Source of the DNA: Gari tellinella
Taxonomy: Eukaryota > Mollusca > Bivalvia > Cardiida > Psammobiidae
DNA: 64,000 nucleotides
Reading direction: 5' to 3'
Assembly: GCA_922989275.2 (NCBI GenBank)
Contig: OV277862.1
Coordinates: 21,929,543-21,993,542 of the forward strand
The position numbers and the translations under genes are program-made. Position 1 is the first letter of the stretch. The number at the start of each line of letters is the position of its first letter. The notes beneath the pieces are model-generated. The model had not been told where the DNA came from, searched no databases, and worked only from the letters and a program-made list of their open reading frames with translations. Shown piece by piece: positions 1 to 14,338 of the stretch.

Positions 1-599
1 ATCCTCTATCACTGTTACAAGTTTCATCAACTTTCAGTGTAACGGTCCAGAGATATGCTCCGGACAAAATTGATTCTTTTTATGAGAAAAAGGGAGATAA
101 TTCAAAATTTGAAGATGAGAGAGTTACGGTTCTTGTGTACTGCACCTCCTCCTGTCATTCTCTATCACTGTATCAAGTTTCATCAACCTACCGTGTACCG
201 TTCAAGAGATATGCTCCGGACAAAAAAGCGTGACGGACGGACTGACAGACAGACAGACGGACATTCTTACGGGAGGATACTTATGTGGCTATTTTCTATT
301 GTTTTCTTTTGCGTGGCTAGCCACACAACTGACATTTTCTTTTTGCTCTAACTTGAAAAATAATGATCTGGAGGCTAACCCTACCCCTAACCCTATGTCC
401 CACAACTGGCCTGGTTAATGTCACAAGAAATGGCCAGGTTAATGTCACAAGAGACGGCCAGGTTAATGTTTTTCAATTATGGGGCTAAGAATTTTAGCCA
501 CGTAAGTACCCTCTTGTAAGCACGGACGGACGGACAGATGGAAACATGGACGGACGGACAAAGCGGCGACTATATGCTCCCCCCCTAAAGGGGAGCATA
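1..599 (+). mobile_element. Family C rolling-circle-like element, 3' part
   Basis: Nearly identical to 15601-16182, the 3' part of a full family C copy. It holds ~154-bp sub-repeats (AAGTTTCATCAAC near 20 and 174), then a GGAC/GACA microsatellite. The 3' hairpin is ATGCTCCCC...GGGGAGCAT at 574-598, and the element ends at ATA (599). The 5' part is outside the window. The small frames at 55-351 and 230-418 are in this repeat and are not genes. Classed as Helentron/HINE-like by architecture (inference). Confidence 0.7.
407..470 (+). repeat. 24-bp minisatellite, about 2.7 copies
   Basis: The unit GGTTAATGTCACAAGAAA plus TGGCCA repeats inside family C. The same block is at about 15990-16050, and a four-copy version lies at 55872-55975 outside any recognised family C copy. 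Confidence 0.75.
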
Positions 600-3500
600 A
601 AAAGCTATAACGGGTCAACACAGGTTTGATTGAACAGCTGTATAATGGTCAGCTGGAGACTTTAACCTCACTGTGTGGTAAAACACTAAATACAAACAAT
701 GAAGGGACAACACAGGTTTGACTGAACAGCTGTGTAATGGTCAGCTGAAGACTTTAACCTCACTGTGTGGTAAAACACTGAATACAAACTATAACAGGTC
801 AACACAGGTTTGATTGAACAGCTGTGTAATGATATGCTGGAGACTTTAACCTCATTCTGAGGTAAAACACTGAATACAAGCTATAACGGGTCAACAGAGG
901 TTTGATTGAAAAGCTGTGTAATGGTCAGATGGAGACTTAAACCTCACTGTGTGGTAAAACACTGAATACAAGCTATGAAGGGTCAACACAGGTTTGATTG
1001 AACAGCTGTGTAATGGTCAGATGGAGACTTAAACCTCACTGTTTGGTAAAACACTGAATACAAGCTATAACAGGTCAACACATGTTTGACTGAACAGCTG
1101 TGTAATGACCTGCTGGAGACTTAAACCTCACTGTGTGGTAAACACTGAATACAAGCTATGACGGGTCAATACAGGTTTGATTGAACAACTGTGTAATGAC
1201 CTGCTGGAGACTTTAACCTCACTGTGTGGTAAACACTGAATACAAGCTATAACAGGTCAACACATGTTTGACTGAACAGCTGTGTAATGACTTGCTGGAG
1301 ACTTTAACCCCACTGTTTGGTAAAACACTGAATACAAGCTATAACAGGTCAACACATGTTTGACTGAACAGCTGTGTAATGACCTGCTGGAGACTTTAAC
1401 CTCATTCTGAGGTAAAACACTGAATACAAGCTATAACGGGTCAACAGAGGTTTGATTGAACAGCTTTGTAATGGTCAAATGGAGACTTAAACCTCACTGT
1501 TTGGTAAAACACTGAATACAAGCTATAACAGGTCAACACAGGTTTGATTGAATAGGTGTGTAATGATCTGCTGGAGACTTTAACCTCACTGTGTGGAAAA
1601 ACACTGAATACAAACTATGAAGTGTCAACACAGGTTTGATTGAACAACTGTGTAATGGTCACCTGAAAAATTTAACCTCACTGTGTGGTATAACACTGAA
1701 TACAAGCTATAACGGGTCAATACATGTTTGATTGAACAGCTGTGAAATGATCTTCTGGATCCTTTAACCTCACTGTGAGGTAAAGCACTGAATACAAGCT
1801 ATAACAGGTCAACACAGGTTGATTGAACAGCTGTGTAATGATCTGCTGAAGACTTAAACCTCACTGTTTGGTAAAACACTGAATACAAGCTATAACAGGT
1901 CAACACATGTTTGACTGAACAGCTGTGTAATGACCTACTTAAACCTCACTGTGTGGTGAACACTGAATACAAGCTATGACGGGTCAATACAGGTTTGACT
2001 GAACAGCTGTGTAATGACCTGCTGGAGACTTTAACCTCACTGTGTGGTATAACACTGAATACAAGCTATAACGGGTCAATACATGTTTGATTGAACAGCT
2101 GTGTAATGATCTTTTGGAGACTTTAACCTCACTGTGTGGTAAAGCACTGAATACAAGCTATAACAGGTCAACACAGGTTTGATTGAACAGCTGTGTTATG
2201 ATCTGCTGGAGACTTAAACCTCAATCTGTGGAATTACACTGAATTCAAACTATAACGGGTCAACACATGTTTGATTGAACAGCTGTGTAATTATCTGCTG
2301 GAGACTTAAACCTCACTGTGTGGTAAAACACTGAAAACAAACTATAACAGATCAACACAGGTTTGATTGAACAGCTGTGTAATGGTCGGATGGAGACTTA
2401 AACCTCACTGTGTGGTAAAACACTGAATACAAGCTATGAACGGGTCAACACAGGTTTGATTGAACAGCTGTGTAATGGTCAGATGGAGACTTTAACCTCA
2501 CTGTGTGGTATAACACTGAATACAAGCTATAACAGGTCAACACATGTTTGATTGAAAAGCTGTGTAATGATCTGCTGGAGACTTTAACCTCACTGTGTGG
2601 TAAAACACTGAAAACAAGCTATAACAGATCAACACAGGTTTGATTGAACAACTGTGTAATGGTCGGATGGAGACTTAAACCTCACTGTCTGGTAAAACAC
2701 TGAATACAAGCTATGAAGGGTCAACACAGGTTTGATTGAACAGCTGTGTAATGGTCAGATGGAGACTTTAACCTCACTGTGTGGTAAAACACTGAATACA
2801 AGCTATAATAGGTCAGCACAGGTTTGATTGAACAGCTGTGTAATGATATGTTGGAGGCTTAAACCTCACTCTGTGGTAAAACACTGAATACAATCTATGA
2901 AGGGTCAACACAGGTTTGATTGAACAACTGTGTAATGGTCAGATGGAGACTTTAACCTCACTGTGTGGTAAAACACTGGTTACAAGCTATAAAAGGTCAG
3001 CACAGGTTTGATTGAACAGCTGTGTAATGGTATGTTGGAGACTTAAACCTCACTTTGTGGTAAAACACTGAATACAAGCTATAACAGGTCAACACAGGTT
3101 TGATTGAACAACTGTGTAATGGTCAGATGGAGACTTTAACCTCACTGTGTGGTAAAACACTGAAAACAAGCTATAACAGGTCAACACATGTTTGATTGAA
3201 CAGCTGTGTAATGGTCAGATGGAGACTTAAACCTCACTGTGTGGTAAAACACTGAATACAAGCTATAACAGGTGAACACAGGTGTGTAATGGTCAGATGG
3301 AGACTTTAACTTCACTGTGTGGTAAAACCCTGAATACAAGCTATAACAGGTCAACACAGGTTTGATTGAACAGGTGTGTAATGATCTGCTGGAGACTTAA
3401 ACCTCACTGTGTGGTAAACACTGAATACAAGCTATGAAGGGTCAACACAAGTTTGATCGAAAAGCTGTGCACTGGTCAGATGGAGACTTTAACCTCACTG

Positions 3501-3837
3501 TGTGGTAAAACACTAAATACAAACTATAATGGGTCAACACAGGTTTGATTGAATAGCTGTGTAATGGTCAGATGGAGACTTAAACCTCACTGTGTGGTAA
3601 AACACTGAATACAAGCTATGAAAGGTCAACACAGGTTTGATTGAACAACTGTGTTATTGTCAGATGGAGACTTTTACCTCACTGTGTGATAAAACCTTGA
3701 ATAGAAGCTATAACAGGTCAACACAGGTTTGATTGAACAGCTGTGTAATGATCTGCTGGAGACTTAAACCTCATACTGGGGTCTTACACAGTAGGGTCAA
3801 CACAGGTTTGATTGAACAGCTGTGTAATGATCAGCTG

Positions 3838-3945
3838 AATACTGATATAGTGGTATAGCTTGTATTTAGTGCTTTACCACAGAGTGAGGTTTAAGTCTCC
3901 ATCAAACCTGTGTTGACCCGTTATAGCTTGTATTTAGTGTTTTAA
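3838..3945 (-). repeat. Inverted satellite monomer block
   Basis: GCTTGTATTTAGTG...CATCAAACCTGTGTTGACC is the satellite in reverse orientation, set between forward monomers. The same block recurs at about 7285-7345 (truncated), 8773-8880, 12140-12250 and 12850-12955, so the inversion is older than the higher-order duplication and has been copied with it. Confidence 0.85.
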
Positions 3946-4285
3946 CAGGTCAACACAGGTTTGATTGAACAGCTGTGTAATGATCAGCTGGAGACTTTTA
4001 CCTCACTGAGTGGTAAAACACTGAATACATGTAATGAAAGACCAACACAGGGTGGACTGAACAGCTGTTTAATGATCTGATAGAGACTTAAACCTCACTG
4101 TGTGGTAAAACACTGAATACAAACTATGAAGGGTCAACACAGGTTTGATTGAACAGCTGTGTAATGATATGCTGGAGTCTTAAACCTCATTCTGTGGTAA
4201 AACCCTGAAAACATGTAATGAAGGACCATCGTAGGTTTGATTGAACAGCTGTGTAATGGTCACCTGGAGTTTTAAACCTCACTGA

Positions 4286-5504
4286 ACAAGAGGGCCTGAA
4301 GGCCCTGATATCGCTCACCATTTGTATTGAAGCCTGATAGCTTTACCTTTGAATTTCACCCGTTTTATTCTAAATCCATTCAAATGTGTCGACCTACTCT
4401 AGTATAGTAGAGTACATCAAAGGCAGATAACTAGAGCCTAAACAATACTGAAATGAAGCCTTTTTTTAGCATTTCAAAGTATATCAAGGGCAGGTAACTA
4501 TTTCCACAATAATTAGATTTCAACAATAGTTGCACTCCTTCCAGAACGTATAGCTATATACTTTGTGTACAAGTATAATCAAACTCCATTGAAAACTGTA
4601 GTTGTAAGAGTGTAAACGCTGTAAAATATGGCATTTTCAGCAATTCAAAGGTAGATAACTCTTGATCTATTTGTCCAATTTGAACCATAATCACCCTTTT
4701 TCGAACTCTTATGGTCATATACAATCTGAGCAAGTTTGAGAGAGCTTGGATAAACAGTGTGGCCTCTAGAGCATAAACACTGTTAAGAATATCATTTTTA
4801 GCAAGTGAAAGGTAGATAACTCTCGACCTATTGATCCGATTACAACCATAATTGAAGTTATCCGAGGTCTTATGGTAATATACAATCTAAGTAAGTTTGA
4901 GAAAGATTGGATAAAATGTGTGGCCTCTAGAGTGTAAACACCCTTAAATATGGCATTTTCAGCAATTCAAAGGTAGATAACTATCCACCTATTAGTCTGA
5001 TTTCAACCATAAGCAAACTCATTTGAACTCTTATAGTCATATACAATCTTAGCAAGTTTGAGATAGGTTGGATAAAAATTGTGAACTCTAGAATGTAAAC
5101 ACTGTTAAATACGGCATTTTCAGCAATTCAAAGGTAGATTACTCTTTAACTTCAGGTCCAATTTCAACCAAAATCGAACTCATCCGAACTCTTATGGTCA
5201 TATATAATCTGGGAAAGTTTTAGAAAGATTGGATAAATAGTGTGGCCTCTAGAGTGTAAACACTGTTAAATATGGCATTTTCAGCAATTCAAAGGTAGAT
5301 AACTCATGACCTATTTGTCCGATTTCAACCATAATCGAACCCATCCGTACTCTTATGGCAATATACCATCTGAAAAAGTTTGAGAAAGATTGGATAAATA
5401 TTGTGGCCTCTAGAGTGTAAACACTGAAATTGTTGACACCGCACGCCGCACGACGGACATTCAAGGATTGCAAAAGCTCACCCTGAGCTAGCTCAGGTGA
5501 GCTA
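4286..5504 (+). mobile_element. Family A rolling-circle-like element (copy A1)
   Basis: The 1,219-bp element starts ACAAGAGGGCCTGAAGGCCC (a short palindrome) followed by CGCTCACC. It has about five sub-repeats of 160-161 bp (GCATTTTCAGCAATTCAAAG at 4631, 4953 and 5275), a short ACGCCGCACGACGGAC stretch, and a terminal hairpin AGCTCACC...GGTGAGCTA. It sits in satellite sequence at CACTGA/A. Tandem ~160-bp cores with conserved ends match what is known of bivalve Pearl/HINE elements. The 74-residue minus frame at 5249-5473 is repeat, not a gene. Confidence 0.85.
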
Positions 5505-7984
5505 AAAAAAGCTATAACAGGTCAACACAGGTTTGATTGAACAGCTGTGTAATGATCTGCTGGAGACTTAAACCTCATACTGTGGTATTACACTGAATAC
5601 AAACTATAACATTCAACACAGGTTTGATTGAACAGCTGTGTAATGGTCACCTGAAGTCTTAAAACTCACTTTGTGGTAAAACACTGAATACAAGCTAAAA
5701 CAGGTCAACACAGGTTTGATTGAACAGCTGTGTAATGATCTGCTGGAGACTTAAACCTCACTGTGTGGTAAAGCACTGAATACAAGCTATGAAGGGTCAA
5801 CACAGGTTTGATTGAACAACTGTGTAATGGTCAGATGGAGACTTTTACCTCACTGTGTGGTAAAACACTGAATACAAGCTATTACAGGTCAACACAGGTT
5901 TGATTGAACAGCCGTGTAATGATCTGCTGGAGACTTTAACCTCACTGTGTGGTAAACACTGAATACAAGCTATGAAGGGTCAACACAGGTTTGAATGAAC
6001 AACTGTGTAATGGTCAAATGGAGACTTAAACCTCACTGTGTGGTAAAACACTAAATACAAGCTATAACAGGTCAACACAGGTTTGATTGAACAGCTGTGT
6101 AATGATCTGCTGGAGACTTTAACCTCACTGTGTGGCAAACACTGAATACAAGCTATGAAGGGTCAACACAGGTTTGATTGAACAGCTGTGTAATGATCTG
6201 CTTGAGACTTTAACCTCACTGTGTGGTAAAACACTGAATACAAGCTATGAAGGGTCAACACAGGTTTGATTGAACAGCTGTGTAATGATATGCTGGAGTC
6301 TAAAACCTCATTCTTTGGTAAAACACTGAATACAAGCTATAACAGGTCAACACAGGTTTGAATTAACAGCTGTGTAATGGTCAGATGTAGACTTTAACCT
6401 CACTGTGTGGTAAAACACTGAATACAAGCTATGAAGGGTCAACACAGGTTTGATTGAACAATTGTGTAATGGTCAGATGGAGACTTGATCCTCACTGTGT
6501 GGTAAAACACTGAAGACAAGCTATAACAGGTCAACTCAGGTTGATTGAACAGCTGTGTAATGATCTGCTGGAGACTTAAACCTCACTGTGTGGTTATACA
6601 CAAGCTATAACGGGTCAACACATGTTTGATTGAACAACTGTGTAGTGACCTGCTGGAGACTTTAACCTCACTGTGCCGTAAAACACTAAATACAAGCTAT
6701 AACAGGTCAACACAGGTTTGATTGAACAGCTGTGTAATGATCTGCTGGAGACTTAAACCTCACTCTGTGGTATTACACTGAATACAAACTATTAAGGGTC
6801 AACACATTTTTGATTGAACAGCTGTGTAATGATATGCTGGAGTCTTAAACCTCACTTTGTGGTAAAACACTGAATACAAGCTATAACAGGTCAACACAGG
6901 TTTGATTGAACAACTGTGTAATGGTCAGATGGAGACTTTAACCTCACTGTGTGGTACAACACTGAATACAAGCTATAACAGGTCAACACAGGTTTTATTG
7001 AACAACTGTGTAATGGTCAGATTGAGACTTTAACCTCACTGTGTGGTAAAACACTGAATACAAGCTATAACAGGTCAACACAGGTTTGATTGAACAGCTG
7101 TGTAATGGTCAGATGGAGACTTAAACCTCACTGTGTGGTAAAACACTGAATACAAACTATAACGGGTCAACACATGTTTGATTGAACAGCTGTGTAATGG
7201 TCAGATGGAGACTTAAACCTCACTGTGTGGTAAAACACTGAATAAAAGCTAAAAAAGGGTCAACATAGGTTTGATTGAACAGCGTGAGGTTTACTTCTCC
7301 ATCAAACCTGTGTTGACCCGGTATAGCTTGTATTTAGTGTTTTAACAGGTCAACACAGGTTTGATTGAATAGCTGTGTAATGATAAGCTGGAGACTTTTA
7401 CCTCACTGTGTGGTAAAACACTGAACACATGCTATAAAAGACCAACACAGGGTGGACTGAACAGCTGTGTAATGATCTGCTGGAGACTTAAACCTCACTG
7501 TGTGGTAAAACACTGAATACAAACTATGAAGGGTCAACACAAGTTTGATTGAACAGCTGTGTAATGATATGCTGGAGTCTTAAACCTCATTCTGTGGTAA
7601 AACCCTGAAAACATGTAATGAAGGACCATCACAGGTTTGATTGAACAACTGTGTAATGGTCAGATGGAGACTTTAACCTCACTGTGTGGTAAACACTGAA
7701 CACATGCTATGAAAGACCAACACAGGGTGGACTGAACAGCTGTGTAATGATCTGCTGGAGACTTAAACCTCACTGTGTGGTAAAACACTGAATACAAGCT
7801 ATAACAGGTCAACATGTAATGAAGGACCATCACAGGTTTGATTGAACAGCTGTGTAATGATAAGCTGGAGACTTTTACCTCACTGTGTGGTAAACACTGA
7901 ACACATGCTATGAAAGACCAACACAGGGTGGACTGAACAGCTGTGTAATGATCTGCTGGAGACTTAAACCTCACTGTGTGGTAA

Positions 7985-10900
7985 AACACTGAATACAAGC
8001 TATAACAGGTCAACACAGGTTTGATTGAACTACTGTGTAATGGTCAGATGGAGACTTTAACCTCACTGTGTGGTAAAACACTGAAAACAAGCTATAACAG
8101 GTCAACACAGGTTTGATTGAACAGCTGTGTAATGGTCAGATGGAGACTTTTACCTCACTGTGTGGTAAAACACTGAATACAAGCTATAACAGGTGAACAC
8201 AGGTGTGTAATGGTCAGATGGAGACTTTAACTTCACTGTGTGGTAAAACCCTGAATACAAGCTATAACAGGTCAACACAGGTTTGATTGAACAGCTGTGT
8301 AATGATCTGCTGGAGACTTAAACCTCACTGTGTGGTAAACACTGAATACAAGCTATGAAGGGTCAACACAAGTTCGATCCAAAAGCTGTGCAATGGTCAG
8401 ATGGAGACTTTAACCTCACTGTGTGGTAAAACACTAAATACAAACTATAATGGGTCAACACTGGTTTGATTGAATAGCTGTGTAATGGTCAGATGAAGAC
8501 TTAAACCTCACTGTGTGGTAAAACACTGAATACAAGCTATGAAGGGTCAACACAGGTTTGATTGAACAACTGTGTTATTGTCAGATGGAGACTTTTACCT
8601 CACTGTGTGATAAAACCTTGAAAAGAAGCTATAACAGGTCAACACAGGTTTGATTGAACAGCTTTGATTGAACAGCTGTGTAATGATCTGCTGGAGACTT
8701 AAACCTCATACTGGGGTATTACACAGTAGGGTCAACACAGGTTTGATTGAACAGCTGTGTAATGATCAGCTGAATACTGATATAGTGGTATAGCTTGTGT
8801 TTAGTGCTTTACCACAGAGTGAGGTTTAAGTCTCCATCAAACCTGTGTTGACCCGTTATAGCTTGTATTTAGTGTTTTAACAGGTCAACACAGGTTTGAT
8901 TGAACAGCTGTGTAATGATCAGCTGGAGACTTTTACCTCACTGAGTGGTAAAACACTGAATACATGTAATGAAAGACCAACACAGGGTGGACTGAACAGC
9001 TGTTTAATGATCTGATAGAGACTTAAACCTCACTGTGTGGTAAAACACTGAATACAAACTATGAAGGGTCAACACAGGTTTGATTGAACAGCTGTGTAAT
9101 GATATGCTGGAGTCTTAAACCTCATTCTGTGGTAAAACCCTGAAAACATGTAATGAAGGACCATCGTAGGTTTGATTGAACAGCTGTGTAATGGTCACCT
9201 GGAGTTTTAAACCTCACTGAACAAGAGGGCCTGAAGGCCCTGATATCGCTCACCATTTGTATTGAAGCCTGATAGCTTTACCTTTGAATTTCACCCGTTT
9301 TATTCTAAATCCATTCAAATGTGTCGACCTACTCTAGTATAGTAGAGTACATCAAAGGAAGATAACTAGAGCCTAAACAATACTGAAATGAAGCCTTTTT
9401 TTAGCATTTCAAAGTATATCAAGGGCAGGTAACTATTTCCACAATAATTAGATTTCAACAATAGTTGCACTCCTTCGAGAACGTATAGCTATATACTTTG
9501 TGTACAAGTATAATCAAACTCCATTGAAAACTGTAGTTGTAAGAGTGTAAACGCTGTAAAATATGGCATTTTCAGCAATTCAAAGGTAGATAACTCTTGA
9601 TCTATTTGTCCAATTTGAACCATAATCACCCTTTTTCGAACTCTTATGGTCATATACAATCTGAGCAAGTTTGAGAGAGATTGGATAAATAGTGTGGCCT
9701 CTAGAGCATAAACACTGTTAAGAATATCATTTTTAGCAAGTGAAAGGTAGATAACTCTCGACCTATTGATCCGATTACAACCATAATTAAAGTTATCCGA
9801 GGTCTTATGGTAATATACAATCTAAGTAAGTTTGAGAAAGATTGGATAAAATGTGTGGCCTCTAGAGTGTAAACACCCTTAAATATGGCATTTTCAGCAA
9901 TTCAAAGGTAGATAACTATCCACCTATTAGTCTGATTTCAACCATAAGCAAACTCATTTGAACTCTTATAGTCATATACAATCTGAGCAAGTTTGAGATA
10001 GGTTGGATAAAAATTGTGAACTCTAGAATGTAAACACTGTTAAATATGGCATTTTCAGCAATTCAAAGGTAGATTACTCTTTAACTTCAGGTCCAATTTC
10101 AACCAAAATCGAACTCATCCGAACTCTTATGGTCATATATAATCTGGGCAAGTTTTAGAAAGATTGGATAAATAGTGTGGCCTCTAGAGTGTAAACACTG
10201 TTAAATATGGCATTTTCAGCAATTCAAAGGTAGATAACTCATGACCTATTTGTCCGATTTCAACCATAATCGAACCCATCCGTACTCTTATGGCAATATA
10301 CCATCTGAAAAAGTTTGAGAAAGATTGGATAAATATTGTGGCCTCTAGAGTGTAAACACTGAAATTGTTGACACCGCACGCCGCACGACGGACATTCAAG
10401 GATTGCAAAAGCTCACCCTGAGCTAGCTCAGGTGAGCTAATAAAAGCTATAACAGGTCAACACAGGTTCGATTGAACAGCTGTGTAATGATCTGCTGGAG
10501 ACTTAAACCTCATACTGTGGTATTACACTGAATACAAACTATAACATTCAACACAGGTTTGATTGAACAGCTGTGTAATGGTCACCTGAAGTCTTAAACC
10601 TCACTTTGTGGTAAAACACTGAATACAAGCTAAAACAGGTCAACACAGGTTTGATTGAACAGCTGTGTAATGATCTGCTGGAGACTTAAGCCTCACTGTG
10701 TGGTAAAGCACTGAATACAAGCTATGAAGGGTCAACACAGGTTTGATTGAACAACTGTGTAATGGTCAGATGGAGACTTTTACCTCACTGTGTGGTAAAA
10801 CACTGAATACAAGCTATTACAGGTCAACACAGGTTTGATTGAACAGCTGTGTAATGATCTGCTGGAGACTTTAACCTCATTGTGTGGTAAACACTGAATA

Positions 10901-12590
10901 CAAGCTATGAAGGGTCAACACAGGTTTGAATGAACAACTGTGTAATGGTCAAATGGAGACTTAAACCTCACTGTGTGGTAAAACACTAAATACAAGCTAT
11001 AACAGGTCAACACAGGTTTGATTGAACAGCTGTGTAATGATCTGCTGGAGACTTTAACCCCACTGTGTGGCAAACACTGAATACAAGCTATGAAGGGTCA
11101 ACACAGGTTTGATTGAACAGCTGTGTAATGATCTGATTGAGACTTTAACCTCACTGTGTGGTAAAACACTGAATACAAGCTATGAAGGGTCAACACAGGT
11201 TTGATTGAACAGCTGTGTAATGATATGCTGGAGTCTAAAACCTCATTCTTTAGTAAAACACTGAATACAAGCTATAACAGGTCAACACAGGTTTGAATTA
11301 ACAGCTGTGTAATGGTCAGATGTAGACTTTAACCTCACTGTGTGGTAAAACACTGAATACAAGCTATGAAGGGTCAACACAGGTTTGATTGAACAATTGT
11401 GTAATGGTCAGAAGGAGACTTTATCCTCACTGTGTGGTAAAACACTGAAGATAAGCTATAACAGGTCAACACAGGTTGATTGAACAGCTGTGTAATGATC
11501 TGCTGGAGACTTAAACCTCACTGTGTGGTATTACACAAGCTATAACGGGTCAACACATGTTTGATTGAACAACTGTGTAGTGACCTGCTGGAGACTTTAA
11601 CCTCACTGTGCCGTAAAACACTAAATACAAGCTACAACAGGTCAACACAGGTTTGATTGAACAGCTGTGTAATGCTCTGCTGGAGACTTAAACCTCACTC
11701 TGTGGTATTACACTGAATACAAACTATTAAGGGTCAACACATGTTTGATTGAACAGCTGTGTAATGATATGCTGGAGTCTAAAACCTCACTTTGTGATAA
11801 AACACTGAATACAAGCTACAACAGGTCAACACAGGTTTGATTGAACAACTGTGTAATGGTCAGATGGAGACTTTAACCTCACTGTGTGGTAAAACACTGA
11901 ATACAAGCTATAACAGGTCAACACAGGTTTGATTGAACAGCTGTGTAATGGTCAGATGGAGACTTAAACCTCACTGTGTGGTAAAACACTGAATACAAAC
12001 TATAACGGGTCAACACATGTTTGATTGAACAGCTGTGTAATGGTCAGATGGAGACTTAAACCTCACTGTGTGGTAAAACACTGAATAAAAGCTAAAAAAG
12101 GGTCAACATAGGTTTGATTGAACAGCTGTGCAATGATCAGCTGAAGACTGATATAGTGGTATAGCTTGTATTTAGTGCTTTACCACAGAGTGAGGTTTAC
12201 GTCTCCATCAAACCTGTGTTGACCCGTTATAGCTTGTATTTAGTGTTTTAACAGGTCAACACAGGTTTGATTGAACAGCTGTGTAATGATAAGCTGGAGA
12301 CTTTTACCTCACTGTGTGGTAAATCACTGAACACATGCTATGAAAGACCAACACAGGGTGGACTGAAGAGCTGTGTAATGATCTGCTGGAGACTTAAACC
12401 TCACTGTGTGGTAAAACACTGAATACAAACTATGAAGGGTCAACACAGGTTTGATTGAACAGCTGTGTAATGATATGCTGGAGTCTTAAACCTCATTCTG
12501 TGGTAAAACCCTGAAAACATGTAATGAAGGACCATCACAGGTTTGATTGAACAACTGTGTAATGGTCAGATGGAGACTTTAACCTCACTG
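7985..12590 (+). repeat. Higher-order repeat, copy II
   Basis: Second copy of the ~4.6-kb segment, spaced ~4.92 kb from copy I. It differs by few substitutions, a 14-bp duplication near 8650-8675 and loss of one monomer near 11900. The low divergence, including in the embedded family A element, suggests recent amplification or homogenisation. Confidence 0.85.
9221..10439 (+). mobile_element. Family A element (copy A2)
   Basis: Same length (1,219 bp) and nearly the same sequence as copy A1, in the same satellite context. It moved as part of the 4.9-kb higher-order repeat and not by its own transposition. Confidence 0.85.
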
Positions 12591-14338
12591 TGTGGTATAA
12601 CACTGAATACAAGCTATGAAGGGTCAACACAGGTTTGATTGAACAACTGTGTAATGGTCAGATGGAGACTTTAACCTCACTGTGTGGTAAAACTCTGAAT
12701 ACAAACTATAACGGGTCAACACATGTTTGATTGAACAGCTGTGTAATGGTCAGATGGAGACTTTTACCTCACTGTGTGGTAAAACACTGAATAAAAGCTA
12801 AAAAGGGTCAACATAGGTTTGATTGAACAGCTGTGCAATGATCAGCTGAAGACTTATATAGTGGTATAGCTTGTATTTAGTGCTTTACCACAGAGTGATG
12901 TTTACGTCTCCATCAAACCTGTGTTGACCCGTTATAGCTTGTATTTAGTGTTTTAACAGGTCAGCACAGGTTTGATTGAACAGCTGTGTAATGATAAGCT
13001 GGAGACTTTTACCTCACTGTGTGGTAAACACTGAACACATGCTATGAAAGACCAACACAGGGTGGACTGAACAGCTGTGTAATGATCTGCTGGAGACTTA
13101 AACCTCACTCTGTGGTAAAACACTGAATATAAACTATGAAGGGTCAACACATTTTTGATTGAACAGCTGTGTAATGATATGCTGGAGTCTTAAACCTCAT
13201 TCTGTGGTAAAACCCTGAAAACATGTAATGAAGGACCATCACAGGTTTGATTGAACAGCTGTGTAATGGTCAACTGGAGTCTTAAACCTCACTGTGGGGT
13301 AAAGCACTGAATAAAAGCTATAACTGGTCAACACAGGTTTGATTGAACAGCTGTGTAATGATCTGCTGGAGACTTAAACCTCACTGTGTGGTAAAACACT
13401 AAATACAAGCTATAACGGGTCAACACAGGTTTGATTGAACAGCTGTGTAATGATCTGCTGGAGACTTTAACCTCACTGTGTGGTATAACACTGAATACAA
13501 GCTATGAAGGGTCAACACAGGTTTGATTGAACAACTGTGTAATGGTCAGATGGAGACTTTAACCTCACTGTGTGGTATAGCACTGAATACAAGCTATGAA
13601 GGGTCAACACAGGTTTGATTGAACAACTGTGTAATGGTCAGATGGAGACTTTAACCTCACTGTGTGGTAAAACACTGAATACAAGCTATAACAGATCAAC
13701 ACAGGTTTGATTGAACAGCTGTGTAATGATCTGCTGGAGACTTTAACCTCACTGTGTGGTATAACACTGAATACAAGCTATGAAGGGTCAACACAGGTTT
13801 GATTGAACAACTGTGCAATGGTCAGATGGAGACTTTAACCTCACTGTGTGGTATAACACTGAATACAAGCTATGAAGGGTCAACACAGGTTTGATTGAAC
13901 AACTGTGTAATGGTCAGATGGAGACTTTAACCTCACTGTGTGGTATAGCACTGAATACAAGCTATAACAGGTCAACACAGGTTTGATTGAACAACTGTGT
14001 AATGGTCAGATGGAGACTTTAACCTCACTGTGTGGTGAAACACTGAATACAAGCTATGAAGGGTCAACACAGGTTTGATTGAACAACTGTGTAATGGTCA
14101 GATGGAGACTTTAACCTCACTGTGTGGTATAACACTGAATACAAGCTATGAAGGGTCAACACAGGTTTGATTGAACAACTGTGTAATGGTCAGATGGAGA
14201 CTTTAACCTCACTGTGTGGTAAAACACTGAATACAAGCTATAACAGATCAACACAGGTTTGATTGAACAGCTGTGTAATGATCTGCTGGAGACTTTAACC
14301 TCACTGTGTGGTAAACACTGAATACAAGCTATGATGGG

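Larger units (their letters stand above)
3060..7690 (+). repeat. Higher-order repeat, copy I
   Basis: The segment matches 7985-12590 at offsets of 4921, 4935 and 4843 bp; the changes in offset come from a 14-bp and a ~92-bp indel. Each copy has the same order: variant monomers, an inverted monomer, one family A element, then more variant monomers. Outside these limits the two regions agree only at the level of ordinary monomers. Confidence 0.85.

Noticed and set aside
5249..5473. Identical 74-residue minus frames at 5249 and 10184
   Set aside because: Identity comes from the higher-order duplication of family A; the frame is the 161-bp sub-repeat.
7660..8016. 118-codon minus frame (and 12953-13150)
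   Set aside because: Translation of the 92-bp satellite in tandem; it repeats its own sequence and has no splice or start context.
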